Source of the DNA: Spirosoma endophyticum
Lineage (GTDB): Bacteria; Bacteroidota; Bacteroidia; Cytophagales; Spirosomataceae
Assembly: GCF_900112365.1 (NCBI RefSeq)
Contig: NZ_FOLQ01000002.1
Coordinates: 806,001-870,000, forward strand
DNA: 64,000 nucleotides
Reading direction: 5' to 3'
Position numbers and translations under genes: made by a program. A model generated the notes under the pieces. That model saw nothing but the letters and a program-made list of their open reading frames with translations, searched no databases and had not been told where the DNA came from. Of this stretch, positions 35,554 to 44,733 are shown piece by piece. The number at the start of each line of letters is the position of its first letter. Position 1 is the stretch's first letter.

Positions 35554-36528
35554 ATGAAAACAAAGTACGTGCTCTTTACCTTCTTGGGAACAATTGGTGC
35601 CGCACTGACGGCCTGCGAAGACCACCAGCTCAGCCCAAATGCTTCGTTTCCTGAGCGGATCAATTTTGTGGCTCCTCGTCAGTATCCTGAGGGCATTGCA
35701 TATTCGGCCCAGTTGGATCGGTTTATTGTTTCATCCATTACGCAGGGTAAACTGGGCACAGTCGATATTAACGGCAATTATGCCGATCTGATAACTCCGC
35801 CCGAATTGATTAGCAGTATGGGCGTCCGGGTAGCGGATGGCCACATACTGGTGTGTAACAGTGATCAGGGGGTTTCGATCAAAAGTACGCCACAAACGGC
35901 TACCAAAACTGCCGAATTACTGGTGTTTAACCTCAATACGCTTCAACTCGAACGCCGAACAGATCTTGACGATTTGTACAACAGTCCCCGCCATCTGGCC
36001 AACGACCTGGCTATACAACCGGACGGAACAGTCTACGTAACGGATTCCTTTGCCCCAGTCATTTATAAAATAACATCGACAGGTCAGGCTAGTGTGCTGG
36101 TTGAAAATCCTTTATTCTCAAGTGCTACGTTTGGCCTCAATGGCATTGTGTATCACCCCAATGGCTACCTGATTGTGGCCCAAACCGGTGCCGGAAAATT
36201 ATACAAGATTGACTTAAAGAATAACAATGCCATTTCGGAAGTGGACAAATTGCCAAATTTGCCCGGCGATGGACTGACCCTGCTCAACCAGGATTTATAT
36301 GTGGTAACCGGAAGTGGCAGCCGGGTAGCGCAGGTGCGGAGCACGGATGATTGGAAAACCGCATCTATTATAAAAACGGATGAAATCGGCTACAGCCAGG
36401 CCACCACAAATGTTGCCGTAAATGGGAGTGTTTATACCCTCAATGCCCGTATCGGGGAGATTGGCGCTGCTATGGGTAATGCATCGTTGCTACAGGCCAA
36501 AGAGTATAGCATTCAGAAGTTTAAGTAA
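35554..36528 (+). CDS. beta-propeller (SMP-30/NHL-like) lipoprotein
   Basis: The 324-residue protein has a lipoprotein signal (GTIGAALTACED). A repeat architecture typical of SMP-30/gluconolactonase-like or NHL propellers follows, with strands such as YPEGIAYSAQLDRFIVSS, HLANDLAIQPDGTVYVTDSF, GLNGIVYHPNGYLIVAQTG and LPGDGLTLLNQDLYVVTG. Residues for metal binding in SMP-30 (E in PEGIAY, N in HLANDLAI, N in FGLNGIVY, D in LPGDGLT) are present in plausible positions. It may hydrolyse a lactone or be a binding protein. ATG 35554 is set by the signal. Confidence 0.8.
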   Translation: MKTKYVLFTFLGTIGAALTACEDHQLSPNASFPERINFVAPRQYPEGIAYSAQLDRFIVSSITQGKLGTVDINGNYADLITPPELISSMGVRVADGHILVCNSDQGVSIKSTPQTATKTAELLVFNLNTLQLERRTDLDDLYNSPRHLANDLAIQPDGTVYVTDSFAPVIYKITSTGQASVLVENPLFSSATFGLNGIVYHPNGYLIVAQTGAGKLYKIDLKNNNAISEVDKLPNLPGDGLTLLNQDLYVVTGSGSRVAQVRSTDDWKTASIIKTDEIGYSQATTNVAVNGSVYTLNARIGEIGAAMGNASLLQAKEYSIQKFK

Positions 36529-36591
36529 AGGATACTATACAAATAGATGCCTTTTCGATTTACCAAGGCTGTCATCTTCGCCCGATTGACG

Positions 36592-36629
36592 GCAAAATGG
36601 GCAATGTCAGCAGACATTGCCCATTTTGC
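36592..36629. terminator. hairpin between convergent genes
   Basis: Perfect 17-nt arms (36592-36608, 36613-36629) with loop AGCA lie between the propeller lipoprotein gene and the convergent M13 peptidase gene. A short T-rich run is inside the stem. Confidence 0.6.
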
Positions 36630-36806
36630 GTTACCTGTAGAGTGATGTAGAAAAGCTAGTATTTCAATGTTTCAGGACTTGCCCAGGCAGTTGGCTGACT
36701 AATCCTGAAAACAAATTAGACGTTTAACTAAACAAACGATAGTCAAGCAGAGCTTAAATAGATCAGGGAATAACGCTCACTCGTCTACTTAACGTCCGGC
36801 CAGACC

Positions 36807-38825
36807 TTACCAAACGATTATCCTTTCTTTTTCAGGTTTATACATTTTATCCCCTGGTTGTACACTAAAAGCGTTGTAGAAAGGCGTGAAGTTCATCAGT
36901 GGGCCGTTCACCCGCCACTTGGCAGGTGAGTGTGGATTGGTATTTACATACATACCCATAAATGCATCCCTGGTTTTTACGCGCCAGATCCGGGCTATCG
37001 AGATAAAGAACCGTTGATCGGGAGTGAAGCCATCCAGTTGGGTCGTGCTTTTTCCCTGCTCAGTCAATTTAAAGGCGTCATAAGCAATGGCAACCCCTGC
37101 AATGTCGGCCGTATTCTCACCTACTGTCAAGGCTCCTTTTACGTGCACGGAATCCAGTACGGTAAACGAATTGTATTGGTTAATAACCTGTTGAGTTCTG
37201 GCTTTGAATTTTGCGTAGTCCGATTTGGTCCACCAGTTAGTCACGTTGCCATCTTTATCAAACTGGGCACCCTGATCATCAAATGAGTGGGTTATCTCGT
37301 GACCAATCACCATGCCTATGCCGCCATAGTTCAGCGCATCATCGGCATTCACATCGAAGTAAGGGGATTGTAAAATGCCGGCCGGGAAAACAATTTCATT
37401 CAGCGGAGGATTGTTGTAAGCCGTTACCGTGGGTGGCGTCGTATGCCACTCCGTTCGGTCGACCCGCTGGCCCACTTTAGCCAGGCTGTAGTCATACTCA
37501 TTTTTAGTAGCCGCCAGCCGGTTTTCAAAGTAATTATTTCTGCTCACGGCCACCGTCGAGTAATCGCGCCATTTATCGGGGTAACCAATTTTCTGATTGA
37601 AGGCATACAGTTTTTCTTTGGCCTTTGCCTTGGTAGAATCGCTCATCCAGTCCAGCTTGTTAATGCGGGCTTCGAAGGCTGTTTTGAGGTTGTCGACCAG
37701 GACAGCTATCCGTTTCCTGGCTGCTTCTGGAAAATACTTTTTCACATACAACTGGGCCAGGGCATCGCCCAGCGAGCCATCAACCGCTTGTGTCATTTCT
37801 TCGGCCCGTGTTTTCTTTACGGCTTGTCCGGTCAAAATTTTTGCATAGTCAAACGACGCATCCACAAACGGCTGGCTTAAGAGATTCGCATAGTTGGTCA
37901 GCGCATGCGCTTTTAAATAGACTTTCCAATCATCGATGGGAACGGACGTTAACATCGTATTCAATTGATCATAATAAGCTGGTTGGCCTACGTTGACCGA
38001 ATCAGCCTTTACGCCTAAGTTGTTCAGCAACGTAGTCCAGCTTAGGGTAGGCTGCTTCTGTGACAGGTTGGCAACCGACAGTTTATTGTAGTTCGCCTTA
38101 ACATCCCGGCGTTCAATATTGGTCCGATGAGCCATGGCGAATTGATTTTCTATGACATAGACAACGGTGGCGTTTTTCCGGGCAGCCGTGGGCTCCGTGC
38201 CGATCAATTCAAACAAACGGGTGAGATAACTTCGGTACGCGTTTTGAATGGAGCGGGTTGCCGAATCGGTCTTGACATAATAATCTCGTTCCGGTAAGCC
38301 AATGCCGGTCTGACTAAATTGGGCAATATTGATCGTACTCTGTTTATTGTCAGGGCCAACGTAAAAACCAATGATGGACCGATTTCCTACTTTTTGTTCA
38401 TCAACCACTAATTTCAGCAACGAAGGGGCATCCATTACTGCATCGATACGGGCAAGCAGGGGCTTAATGGGTTCATACCCGCGTTTATTAATGGCAACTG
38501 TATCCATGCCTGAGGCATAGAAATCGCCCACCTTTTGTTCGATGCTCCCGGCTGGATGCTGGCTTCCCGAAATACTGTCAAGAATGGCTTGCAGCCGTAT
38601 GCGCTGGGGGTAATTCATAAAGGAGTAAGACCCGACGCCGGTTTGACTGGCCGGTATGCGGGCAGTATCGTTCCAGATGCCGTTGGCGTAGGTAAAAAAA
38701 TCATCCCCAGGTTTTTTGGATACGTCGATTCCGGTTAGGACGACGCGTTTTGTGTTCGGAATAGAAACGCGTTGACAGGCTCCTGCCACCAACAGGGTCA
38801 GCGCTAAATAGAATAGTTTTTTCAC
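36807..38825 (-). CDS. M13-family metallopeptidase lipoprotein (neprilysin/PepO-like)
   Basis: The 672-residue protein has a lipoprotein signal (LALTLLVAGACQ) with start GTG at 38825. An ATG-less extension to 38852 adds nine residues. The zinc site is MVIGHEITHSFDDQGAQFD, with the third ligand in VGENTADIAG. The C-terminus ERIIVW resembles the family ending. N-terminal motif DDFFTYANGIWNDT is typical of M13. It degrades peptides in the periplasm or at the outer membrane. It stands alone on the minus strand. Confidence 0.94.
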   Translation of the reverse strand: MKKLFYLALTLLVAGACQRVSIPNTKRVVLTGIDVSKKPGDDFFTYANGIWNDTARIPASQTGVGSYSFMNYPQRIRLQAILDSISGSQHPAGSIEQKVGDFYASGMDTVAINKRGYEPIKPLLARIDAVMDAPSLLKLVVDEQKVGNRSIIGFYVGPDNKQSTINIAQFSQTGIGLPERDYYVKTDSATRSIQNAYRSYLTRLFELIGTEPTAARKNATVVYVIENQFAMAHRTNIERRDVKANYNKLSVANLSQKQPTLSWTTLLNNLGVKADSVNVGQPAYYDQLNTMLTSVPIDDWKVYLKAHALTNYANLLSQPFVDASFDYAKILTGQAVKKTRAEEMTQAVDGSLGDALAQLYVKKYFPEAARKRIAVLVDNLKTAFEARINKLDWMSDSTKAKAKEKLYAFNQKIGYPDKWRDYSTVAVSRNNYFENRLAATKNEYDYSLAKVGQRVDRTEWHTTPPTVTAYNNPPLNEIVFPAGILQSPYFDVNADDALNYGGIGMVIGHEITHSFDDQGAQFDKDGNVTNWWTKSDYAKFKARTQQVINQYNSFTVLDSVHVKGALTVGENTADIAGVAIAYDAFKLTEQGKSTTQLDGFTPDQRFFISIARIWRVKTRDAFMGMYVNTNPHSPAKWRVNGPLMNFTPFYNAFSVQPGDKMYKPEKERIIVW

Positions 38826-39436
38826 GGGTTGTACTAAATAGAGAATTATCAATGGATACCGGCTAATTCACAACAAAATCATTGAATAAATCCGAATGGA
38901 GAACGTGCTTCGAAACCAATTAGCACCGATCAGGAATGGTCCCTGAGAACACTTCCAAAGCTAGTCAATAAGGTGCACGGATGCTAACAAGCTGCGATTG
39001 GCAAAGATAGAGTTCAGCTCGGCACTATGCAGGGCTGGATGACATTTTACGGATTTTATTTACCCATCAATAACAGGGCGGGGCTAACGGAGCTAGTCAC
39101 CCGTATAGATACAGAGCCGAGCAAGATTTGCCGGGCGGATTTAGACAAAAAGCAGGTAGTATAACTATATGAAAAATACAATTCAATAGATTCTGCCTAC
39201 AAGCCGAACGAGGTCATTTGCAGCTATGAAAATCTTAATATCAAAGCAATTAGGGAATATTTCAACGCGACGGCAACGTTCCCGGTAACGATTGCACAGA
39301 AATAATTAAACTTTTGATTGGGATAGTTAAGTAAGTTATAGAAATTGATAGGTAGGTTATAAAAACTTGACCGCTCAACCAGTAGACATCTTCTGGGAAA
39401 AGTTCAAACCAAAGCCAGTCTGTCAGCTCTTTATCC
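38826..39436. other. intergenic region with a coding relic
   Basis: No intact gene is visible. On the plus strand the frame 39165-39305 reads 46 codons (it contains YENLNIKAIREYFNATATFP and ends TIAQK before TAA). The composition looks like a real C-terminal piece of a protein, but there is no start and no family I can name. It lies just upstream of the ECF/SusD relic. Confidence 0.35.
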
Positions 39437-39690
39437 ATGAAGCTCAAACCGCTATCCGATGAGATAGTACCAATCCGCCTTCACATTGGAGATGAAGTTG
39501 CTTCTCAGAAGATTTATCAACGGTATTGGAAAAAGCTGTATAACATTGCCCGGCATAAAATTGACTCGAAGGATAGGGTCGAAGAACTGGTGCTGAATAT
39601 ATTTCTTAAAATATGGGAGCGACGTAGTGAGTGCTGTATTAACTGGCTGGATGCCTGTCCGTTTACGACCGTCCATTATGCAACGTTAAT
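39437..39690 (+). pseudogene. truncated ECF RNA polymerase sigma factor
   Basis: The first about 80 residues from ATG 39437 match the opening of Bacteroidota ECF sigma factors: IGDEVASQKIYQRYWKKLYN (region 2 start), HKIDSKDRVEELVLNIFLKI and WERRSE, then a degraded INWLDACPFTTVHYATL (compare LDAYLFTAVRYATL in the family). The frame then meets TAA at 39698-39700. Regions 3-4 and the DNA-binding half are absent. The next frame, starting near 39682, is a SusD tail, so the gene is cut at a junction. Confidence 0.8.
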
Positions 39691-40055
39691 GGGACCGTAA
39701 ACGATAACCTGCGTTACCCAAGCCTGTTGACGTTTATGGACCCGGCATGGGCTAGCTTAAACGAAGCCCAAAGTGCCCATGATGTATTTGCGATACGTCT
39801 GGCCGACGTATACCTGATTGCTGCTGAAACGCAGATGAAGGTAGGCAATTTGCGGGCTGCCGATTATGTCAACGTGCTACGTACCCGGGCTGACAAAGCC
39901 GGTAAAGCAGGCGCCATGCAAATTACATCGACGCAGTTGACCCTCGTTTTATACGGGATAAACGCGCCTACGAACTGGCTGGTGAGCCAATCCACTGGTT
40001 GGCGAAGATGTACGAACTAACAGGTTCCTCAGGTAAACCAACTAACAAATTTTAA
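39682..40055 (+). pseudogene. SusD/RagB-family C-terminal remnant
   Basis: From 39682 the frame reads NVNGTVNDNLRYPSLLTFMD, then FAIRLADVYLIAAETQMKVG, then VNVLRTRADKAG. After a frameshift around 39945 the other frame continues as RFIRDKRAYELAGEPIHWLA and ends KPTNKF with TAA at 40053-40055. These are the conserved C-terminal SusD segments. The N-terminal three-quarters are missing. It directly abuts the ECF sigma fragment. Confidence 0.85.
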
Positions 40056-40153
40056 ACGCAAAACCACAGAGAAATAAGCCATTAAAAATCACTCTTTTAT
40101 TATCTGTGCCGCACCGGCGGACTGTTCTGTATTTAAAATTTTACCCGCTTATT

Positions 40154-41809
40154 ATGAATAAATTGTCATTTAAAATCGGCCTGACTCTATCGGTATTGAC
40201 CAATTTAGCCGTCCAGGCCCAGACTGCTCCCACGTACAGCTGGACGAATCTTCCGAAAATTGCCCAACCCGCTTTTCGAAAAGATACCGTGAGCATTCTG
40301 GCGTTTGGCGCTAGGCCTGATGGTGTTACGTTAAATACGAAGGCCATCAATGCGGCTATTACGGCTTGCAGCCAGAAAGGAGGTGGTGTGGTGCTGGTAC
40401 CCAGTGGCCTATGGATGACCGGCCCGATTGAGCTGAAAAGTAATGTCAATCTACATCTGCGAAAGGCTGCTACGTTGCTGCTGACGCCAGACAAGAGCCA
40501 GTATGCGCTGGTCGAAGGCGTATATGAAGGCAAACGGGCAGCCCGGAATCAGTCGCCTATATCGGGGACCAATCTGGAGAATGTTGCCATTACGGGTCAG
40601 GGAATCGTTGACGGCAACGGCGATGTATGGCGGGCCGTAAACAAAGGCCAGCTAACCGAAAGTAAATGGAAAGAGAAAGTCGCATCGGGTGGCGTTTTGA
40701 AAGACGATGGAAACGTCTGGTATCCGAGTGAGCAGTTCAGGAAGGCGAGCACAGAAAACCGGAGTATGCTGCTGTCGGTGGAAAAACCGCTTCAAAGCTT
40801 TGCCGATATGAAGGACATGCTACGGCCTAATCTGCTGGTGTTGACCAGTTGCAAAAAAGTACTGCTGGAAGGTGTTACGTTCCAGAATTCGGCCGCCTGG
40901 TGTATGCACCCTTTAATGTGTCAGGATCTGACCATCCGAAACGTCACCACGAAAAATCCCGAATACGCCCATAATGGCGATGGGATGGACATTGAATCCT
41001 GTAAAAACTTCCTGATCGAAGGCTGTACGCTCGATGTCGGCGATGATGCCATCTGCATTAAATCCGGCAAAGATGAAGAGGGGCGTAAGCGCGGAATGCC
41101 AACCGAAAATGGCATTATTCGAAATAATACGGTCTATAACGGGCACGGTGGTTTCGTGGTCGGTAGCGAAATGAGTGGCGGAGCCCGCTACATTTTCGTG
41201 TCTAACTGCACCTTCATGGGTACCGACAAAGGCCTGCGATTTAAGTCAGTACGGGGTAGGGGCGGGGTGGTCGAACATATCTACGCCAAAGATATTTTCA
41301 TGAAAGATATTGCCGGAGAAGCCATCTTCTTCGACCTGTATTATTTCGTCAAATTTGCGACAGACGGACAGCGCGACGAACGCCCGGTCATCAATGAAGG
41401 AACGCCGGTTTTTCGGGACATGAAGTTTGAAAACATCGTCTGCAACGGTGCCAAGAAAGGTGTGTTTATTCGGGGACTGCCCGAAATGGCGGTCAAAAAC
41501 ATCGTCATGGAAAAGATGGTGCTGGAAGCCGACAAGGGAGTGGAATTAATCGATGCAAGCGGCATTCGGTTTAATAATGTCCGGCTCATCACTAAAAGCA
41601 CAAAGCCCGTTATTCTGGTCGATAACAGCAGTAATTTAACCTTCGACACCATTCAATACGATCCGCAGGCCAGTCTGCTGTTTTCCATAAGTGGCGAACG
41701 TAGTCAGGACATTCAGGTGAAGAATACGGATATGGCTAAAGCCCAAACTAAAGCCGAGTTCAGCAAGGGTGCGCTGGAAAAGAATCTGATTCTGTCCTCG
41801 GCTAAATAA
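40154..41809 (+). CDS. glycoside hydrolase family 28 (polygalacturonase-like)
   Basis: The 551-residue protein has a signal peptide (LSVLTNLAVQAQ) and a right-handed parallel beta-helix of the GH28 type. Catalytic motifs are NGDGMDIESC (NxD), CTLDVGDDAICIKSG (DD), GHGGFVVGSEMSGG (GHG) and LRFKSVRGRGG (RxK). It cleaves alpha-1,4-galacturonic acid linkages in pectin. It is the first intact gene of the pectin locus and follows the sigma/SusD relic. ATG 40154 is set by the signal peptide. Confidence 0.94.
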   Translation: MNKLSFKIGLTLSVLTNLAVQAQTAPTYSWTNLPKIAQPAFRKDTVSILAFGARPDGVTLNTKAINAAITACSQKGGGVVLVPSGLWMTGPIELKSNVNLHLRKAATLLLTPDKSQYALVEGVYEGKRAARNQSPISGTNLENVAITGQGIVDGNGDVWRAVNKGQLTESKWKEKVASGGVLKDDGNVWYPSEQFRKASTENRSMLLSVEKPLQSFADMKDMLRPNLLVLTSCKKVLLEGVTFQNSAAWCMHPLMCQDLTIRNVTTKNPEYAHNGDGMDIESCKNFLIEGCTLDVGDDAICIKSGKDEEGRKRGMPTENGIIRNNTVYNGHGGFVVGSEMSGGARYIFVSNCTFMGTDKGLRFKSVRGRGGVVEHIYAKDIFMKDIAGEAIFFDLYYFVKFATDGQRDERPVINEGTPVFRDMKFENIVCNGAKKGVFIRGLPEMAVKNIVMEKMVLEADKGVELIDASGIRFNNVRLITKSTKPVILVDNSSNLTFDTIQYDPQASLLFSISGERSQDIQVKNTDMAKAQTKAEFSKGALEKNLILSSAK

Positions 41810-41864
41810 AACCTTCTGCATGACTTGGCCTTCATCAATTAGAGGCTATTTGAAAATAGTTTTT

Positions 41865-41960
41865 GACCGGTCTGAACATACCCCCAACCCCCTAAAGGGG
41901 GCTTTGCTCACTCTCGCATTAAGCCCCCTTTAGGGGGTTGGGGGTATGTTCAGACCGGTC
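41865..41960. repeat. dispersed hairpin repeat, copy 2 (40-bp perfect arms)
   Basis: Arms 41865-41904 and 41921-41960 are perfect reverse complements of 40 nt around a 16-nt loop. The arms contain a nested palindrome CCCCCTAAAGGGGG and the run GCTTTGCT, aligning with copy 1 at 623-694. It lies between the GH28 and pectinesterase genes. It could end the GH28 transcript, but sequence similarity to copy 1 argues for a mobile or recombining repeat family. Confidence 0.9.
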
Positions 41961-42022
41961 TCTTAACTGAATTGCGAGCCCGGAAGGTTATTAAACCTAA
42001 TGAATTTTCTATTTCATTACAA

Positions 42023-43030
42023 ATGAAACAACTGCTTCTTGTTAGCTGCTTATTGATCTATGTCACACAGGGGTGGGGCCAGGCGATCTTATCCCCTACG
42101 TCCCCGGTGTCGTTTACCGTGGCTCAGGATGGGAGTGGCAACTACAAAACCATTCAGGAAGCGGTCAATAGCTTCCGCGATCACATGCAGGTTCGGGTAA
42201 CGCTGTACATTAAAAACGGTATTTACGCCGAAAAACTCGTCATCCCTTCCTGGAAACCCAACATTCACGTCATCGGAGAAAGCAAAGAAGGGGTAATTAT
42301 TACGGGTAATGACTATTCAGGAAAAGACTATCCAGGTGGAAAAGACTGGACGGGTAAAGACAAATATAGTACGTATAATTCCTACACGGTGCTGGTCGAT
42401 GCGCCGGATATTAGTCTGGAGAATCTGACGATTCGGAACACCGCCGGGCGGGTTGGACAGGCCGTTGCCCTTCATGTGGAAGGCGACCGGTTTGTCTGTA
42501 AAAACTGTGTGTTATTAGGCAACCAGGATACGTTGTATGCTGCCGCCGAAGGGAGCCGACAGTATTACGGAAATTGCTATATCGAAGGCACAACCGACTT
42601 TATTTTCGGTAAATCGATCTCCGTTTTTCAGTCATGCACGATCAAAAATCTATCGGACTCATTCATCACGGCGGCTGCTACGCCAGCGTATCAGTCTTAT
42701 GGGTTTGTTTTCTTCGACTGCAAACTCATTGCTGACCCTGCCGCTCAGAAAGTCTATCTGGGACGGCCCTGGCGCCCCTACGCGAAAACGGTCTTTATCC
42801 GCACCGATATGGGAAGCCACATTTTGCCGGTAGGCTGGGACAATTGGGGGAACAGAGCCAATGAACAAAGCGTCCTTTACGCAGAATACGGTAGCACAGG
42901 ACCCGGCGGAGATAGGTCGAAACGCGTAGCGTGGTCGAAGAAACTGACGGCCAAAGAAATACGACAATATACAATCGCCGGTATTTTCTCGGAGAAGTCA
43001 CCCTGGATACCCACCGTTGCCCATCCTTGA
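42023..43030 (+). CDS. pectinesterase (carbohydrate esterase family 8)
   Basis: The 335-residue protein has a signal peptide (KQLLLVSCLLIYVTQGWGQ) and the pectinesterase beta-helix. Motifs are GNYKTIQEAV, LLGNQDTLYA, GTTDFIFGKS (catalytic Asp) and YLGRPWRPYAKTVF (substrate Arg/Trp). It removes methyl esters from homogalacturonan so that polygalacturonases can act, which fits the GH28 gene upstream and GH43 downstream. ATG 42023 is set by the signal peptide. The GH43 gene starts five bases after its stop. Confidence 0.95.
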   Translation: MKQLLLVSCLLIYVTQGWGQAILSPTSPVSFTVAQDGSGNYKTIQEAVNSFRDHMQVRVTLYIKNGIYAEKLVIPSWKPNIHVIGESKEGVIITGNDYSGKDYPGGKDWTGKDKYSTYNSYTVLVDAPDISLENLTIRNTAGRVGQAVALHVEGDRFVCKNCVLLGNQDTLYAAAEGSRQYYGNCYIEGTTDFIFGKSISVFQSCTIKNLSDSFITAAATPAYQSYGFVFFDCKLIADPAAQKVYLGRPWRPYAKTVFIRTDMGSHILPVGWDNWGNRANEQSVLYAEYGSTGPGGDRSKRVAWSKKLTAKEIRQYTIAGIFSEKSPWIPTVAHP

Positions 43031-43034
43031 TCGT

Positions 43035-44708
43035 ATGAAGTTCGTATCAATCAGTAGTTTAGTTGCCCTGTTTTCATTTTCGGCGGTCGCGCAAACGACC
43101 CCGGCGCCAATACCTTACGTATCGAAGGTGTGGGTGTCTGATGCAGGGAATGGTACCTACAGGAACCCCGTCCTGAACGCCGATTACTCGGACCCTGATG
43201 CCTGCCGGGCGGGTGATGATTATTATCTGGTTTCATCGAGTTTTGATGCGATTCCTGGTTTGCCGATTCTGCATTCCCGCGATTTGGTCAACTGGACCCT
43301 GATCGGTCACGCGCTGAAGCGCCAGCCACCATTCGATCATTTTGAGAAAACCCAGCATGGTAACGGCGTATGGGCACCAGCTATCCGTTACCAAAAGGGT
43401 GAATTCTACATCTATTATCCCGATCCTGATTTTGGTATTTACGTAACGAAAGCCAAGAATCCGGCTGGTCCCTGGTCGGAGCCGGTGTTGGTAGAGGGCG
43501 GCAAAGGCTTGATTGACCCCTGCCCGCTTTGGGACGATAACGGACAGGTGTATCTGGTACACGGTTGGGCAGGAAGCCGGGCAGGTATCAAAAGCATCCT
43601 TACGGTCAAGAAATTGAATGCCGGTGGGACAAAGGTGATGGATGAAGGCGCCATTGTGTACGACGGTCACGAAACTGACCCCACGATTGAAGGTCCGAAA
43701 ATTTATAAACGTAACGGTTACTATTACATCTTCGCTCCGGCGGGTGGCGTGCCAACGGGCTGGCAACTCGTGCTACGTTCCAAAAGCATTTATGGCCCTT
43801 ACGAACGCAAAGTGGTCATGGATCAGGGTAAATCCCCCATCAATGGGCCACATCAGGGCGCCTGGGTCGACACAAAACCCCTGAATGGCAAACCCGGTGA
43901 GGACTGGTTTCTGCATTTTCAGGATAAGGAAGCGTATGGGCGCGTGGTGCATCTGCAACCGATGAAGTGGGTAAACGACTGGCCGGTTATTGGCGTCGAT
44001 ACAGATGGCGATGGAAAAGGGGAACCTGTCCTGACCTACAAAAAACCAGCGGTTTCGGCCAAAGGCTACCCAATCACTACCCCTCCTGAATCGGATGAAT
44101 TTAACGCTACAACGCTCGGACTTCAGTGGCAGTGGCAGGCAAATCCGAAAGGAATCTGGCACACCACCAGCCAGCAGGGTTTCCTGCGCTTGTATGCCTA
44201 TAAGGCACCCGATGAACCCAAAAACGCCTGGGACGTACCAAATTTGCTCCTGCAGAAATTTCCGGCTGAAACCTTTATGGTAACAACGAAGCTTACGTTC
44301 AAGCCGAATCCTAAGCTGGAAAATGAAAAAGCAGGAATGATTATCCTGGGGATGAGCTACGCTAATCTGGCCTTAAAAAGCAGCAAAGATGGACTGACGC
44401 TGGTGTACGGCGTTTGTAAAAAAGCATCGGAGGGGAAACCGGAGGAGGAAACGGTGCTTACACGTATCAGCGCCAATACCGCCGTTTACCTGCGCGTGCA
44501 GGTGAGCAAAAACGCTACGTGTCAGTTTAGCTACAGCCTGGATGGACAAAATTTCACGAAAGCGGGCGATGGGTTTCAGGCCGAAGTAGGTCGCTGGATC
44601 GGTGCTAAAATGGGTATTTTCGGTACCCGTACTACCCAGACCAACGACTCCGGTTACGCCGATTTCGACTGGTTTCGGGTGGAACCTGTACCGGGCGTAA
44701 CGCCATAA
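43035..44708 (+). CDS. glycoside hydrolase family 43 with C-terminal lectin-like domain
   Basis: The 557-residue protein has a signal peptide (FVSISSLVALFSFSAVAQ), a GH43 five-bladed propeller and a C-terminal concanavalin-type beta-sandwich (about 355-550). Catalytic residues are visible: base Asp in LNADYSDPDACRAG, acid Glu in DPTIEGPKIYKRNG, and an Asp in CPLWDDNGQVYLVHG. Members release arabinose or xylose from pectic and xylan side chains. It lies four bases past the pectinesterase stop, so the two are probably co-transcribed. Confidence 0.93.
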   Translation: MKFVSISSLVALFSFSAVAQTTPAPIPYVSKVWVSDAGNGTYRNPVLNADYSDPDACRAGDDYYLVSSSFDAIPGLPILHSRDLVNWTLIGHALKRQPPFDHFEKTQHGNGVWAPAIRYQKGEFYIYYPDPDFGIYVTKAKNPAGPWSEPVLVEGGKGLIDPCPLWDDNGQVYLVHGWAGSRAGIKSILTVKKLNAGGTKVMDEGAIVYDGHETDPTIEGPKIYKRNGYYYIFAPAGGVPTGWQLVLRSKSIYGPYERKVVMDQGKSPINGPHQGAWVDTKPLNGKPGEDWFLHFQDKEAYGRVVHLQPMKWVNDWPVIGVDTDGDGKGEPVLTYKKPAVSAKGYPITTPPESDEFNATTLGLQWQWQANPKGIWHTTSQQGFLRLYAYKAPDEPKNAWDVPNLLLQKFPAETFMVTTKLTFKPNPKLENEKAGMIILGMSYANLALKSSKDGLTLVYGVCKKASEGKPEEETVLTRISANTAVYLRVQVSKNATCQFSYSLDGQNFTKAGDGFQAEVGRWIGAKMGIFGTRTTQTNDSGYADFDWFRVEPVPGVTP

Positions 44709-44733
44709 AGACTAGCTTTATCCGCCACAAAAC

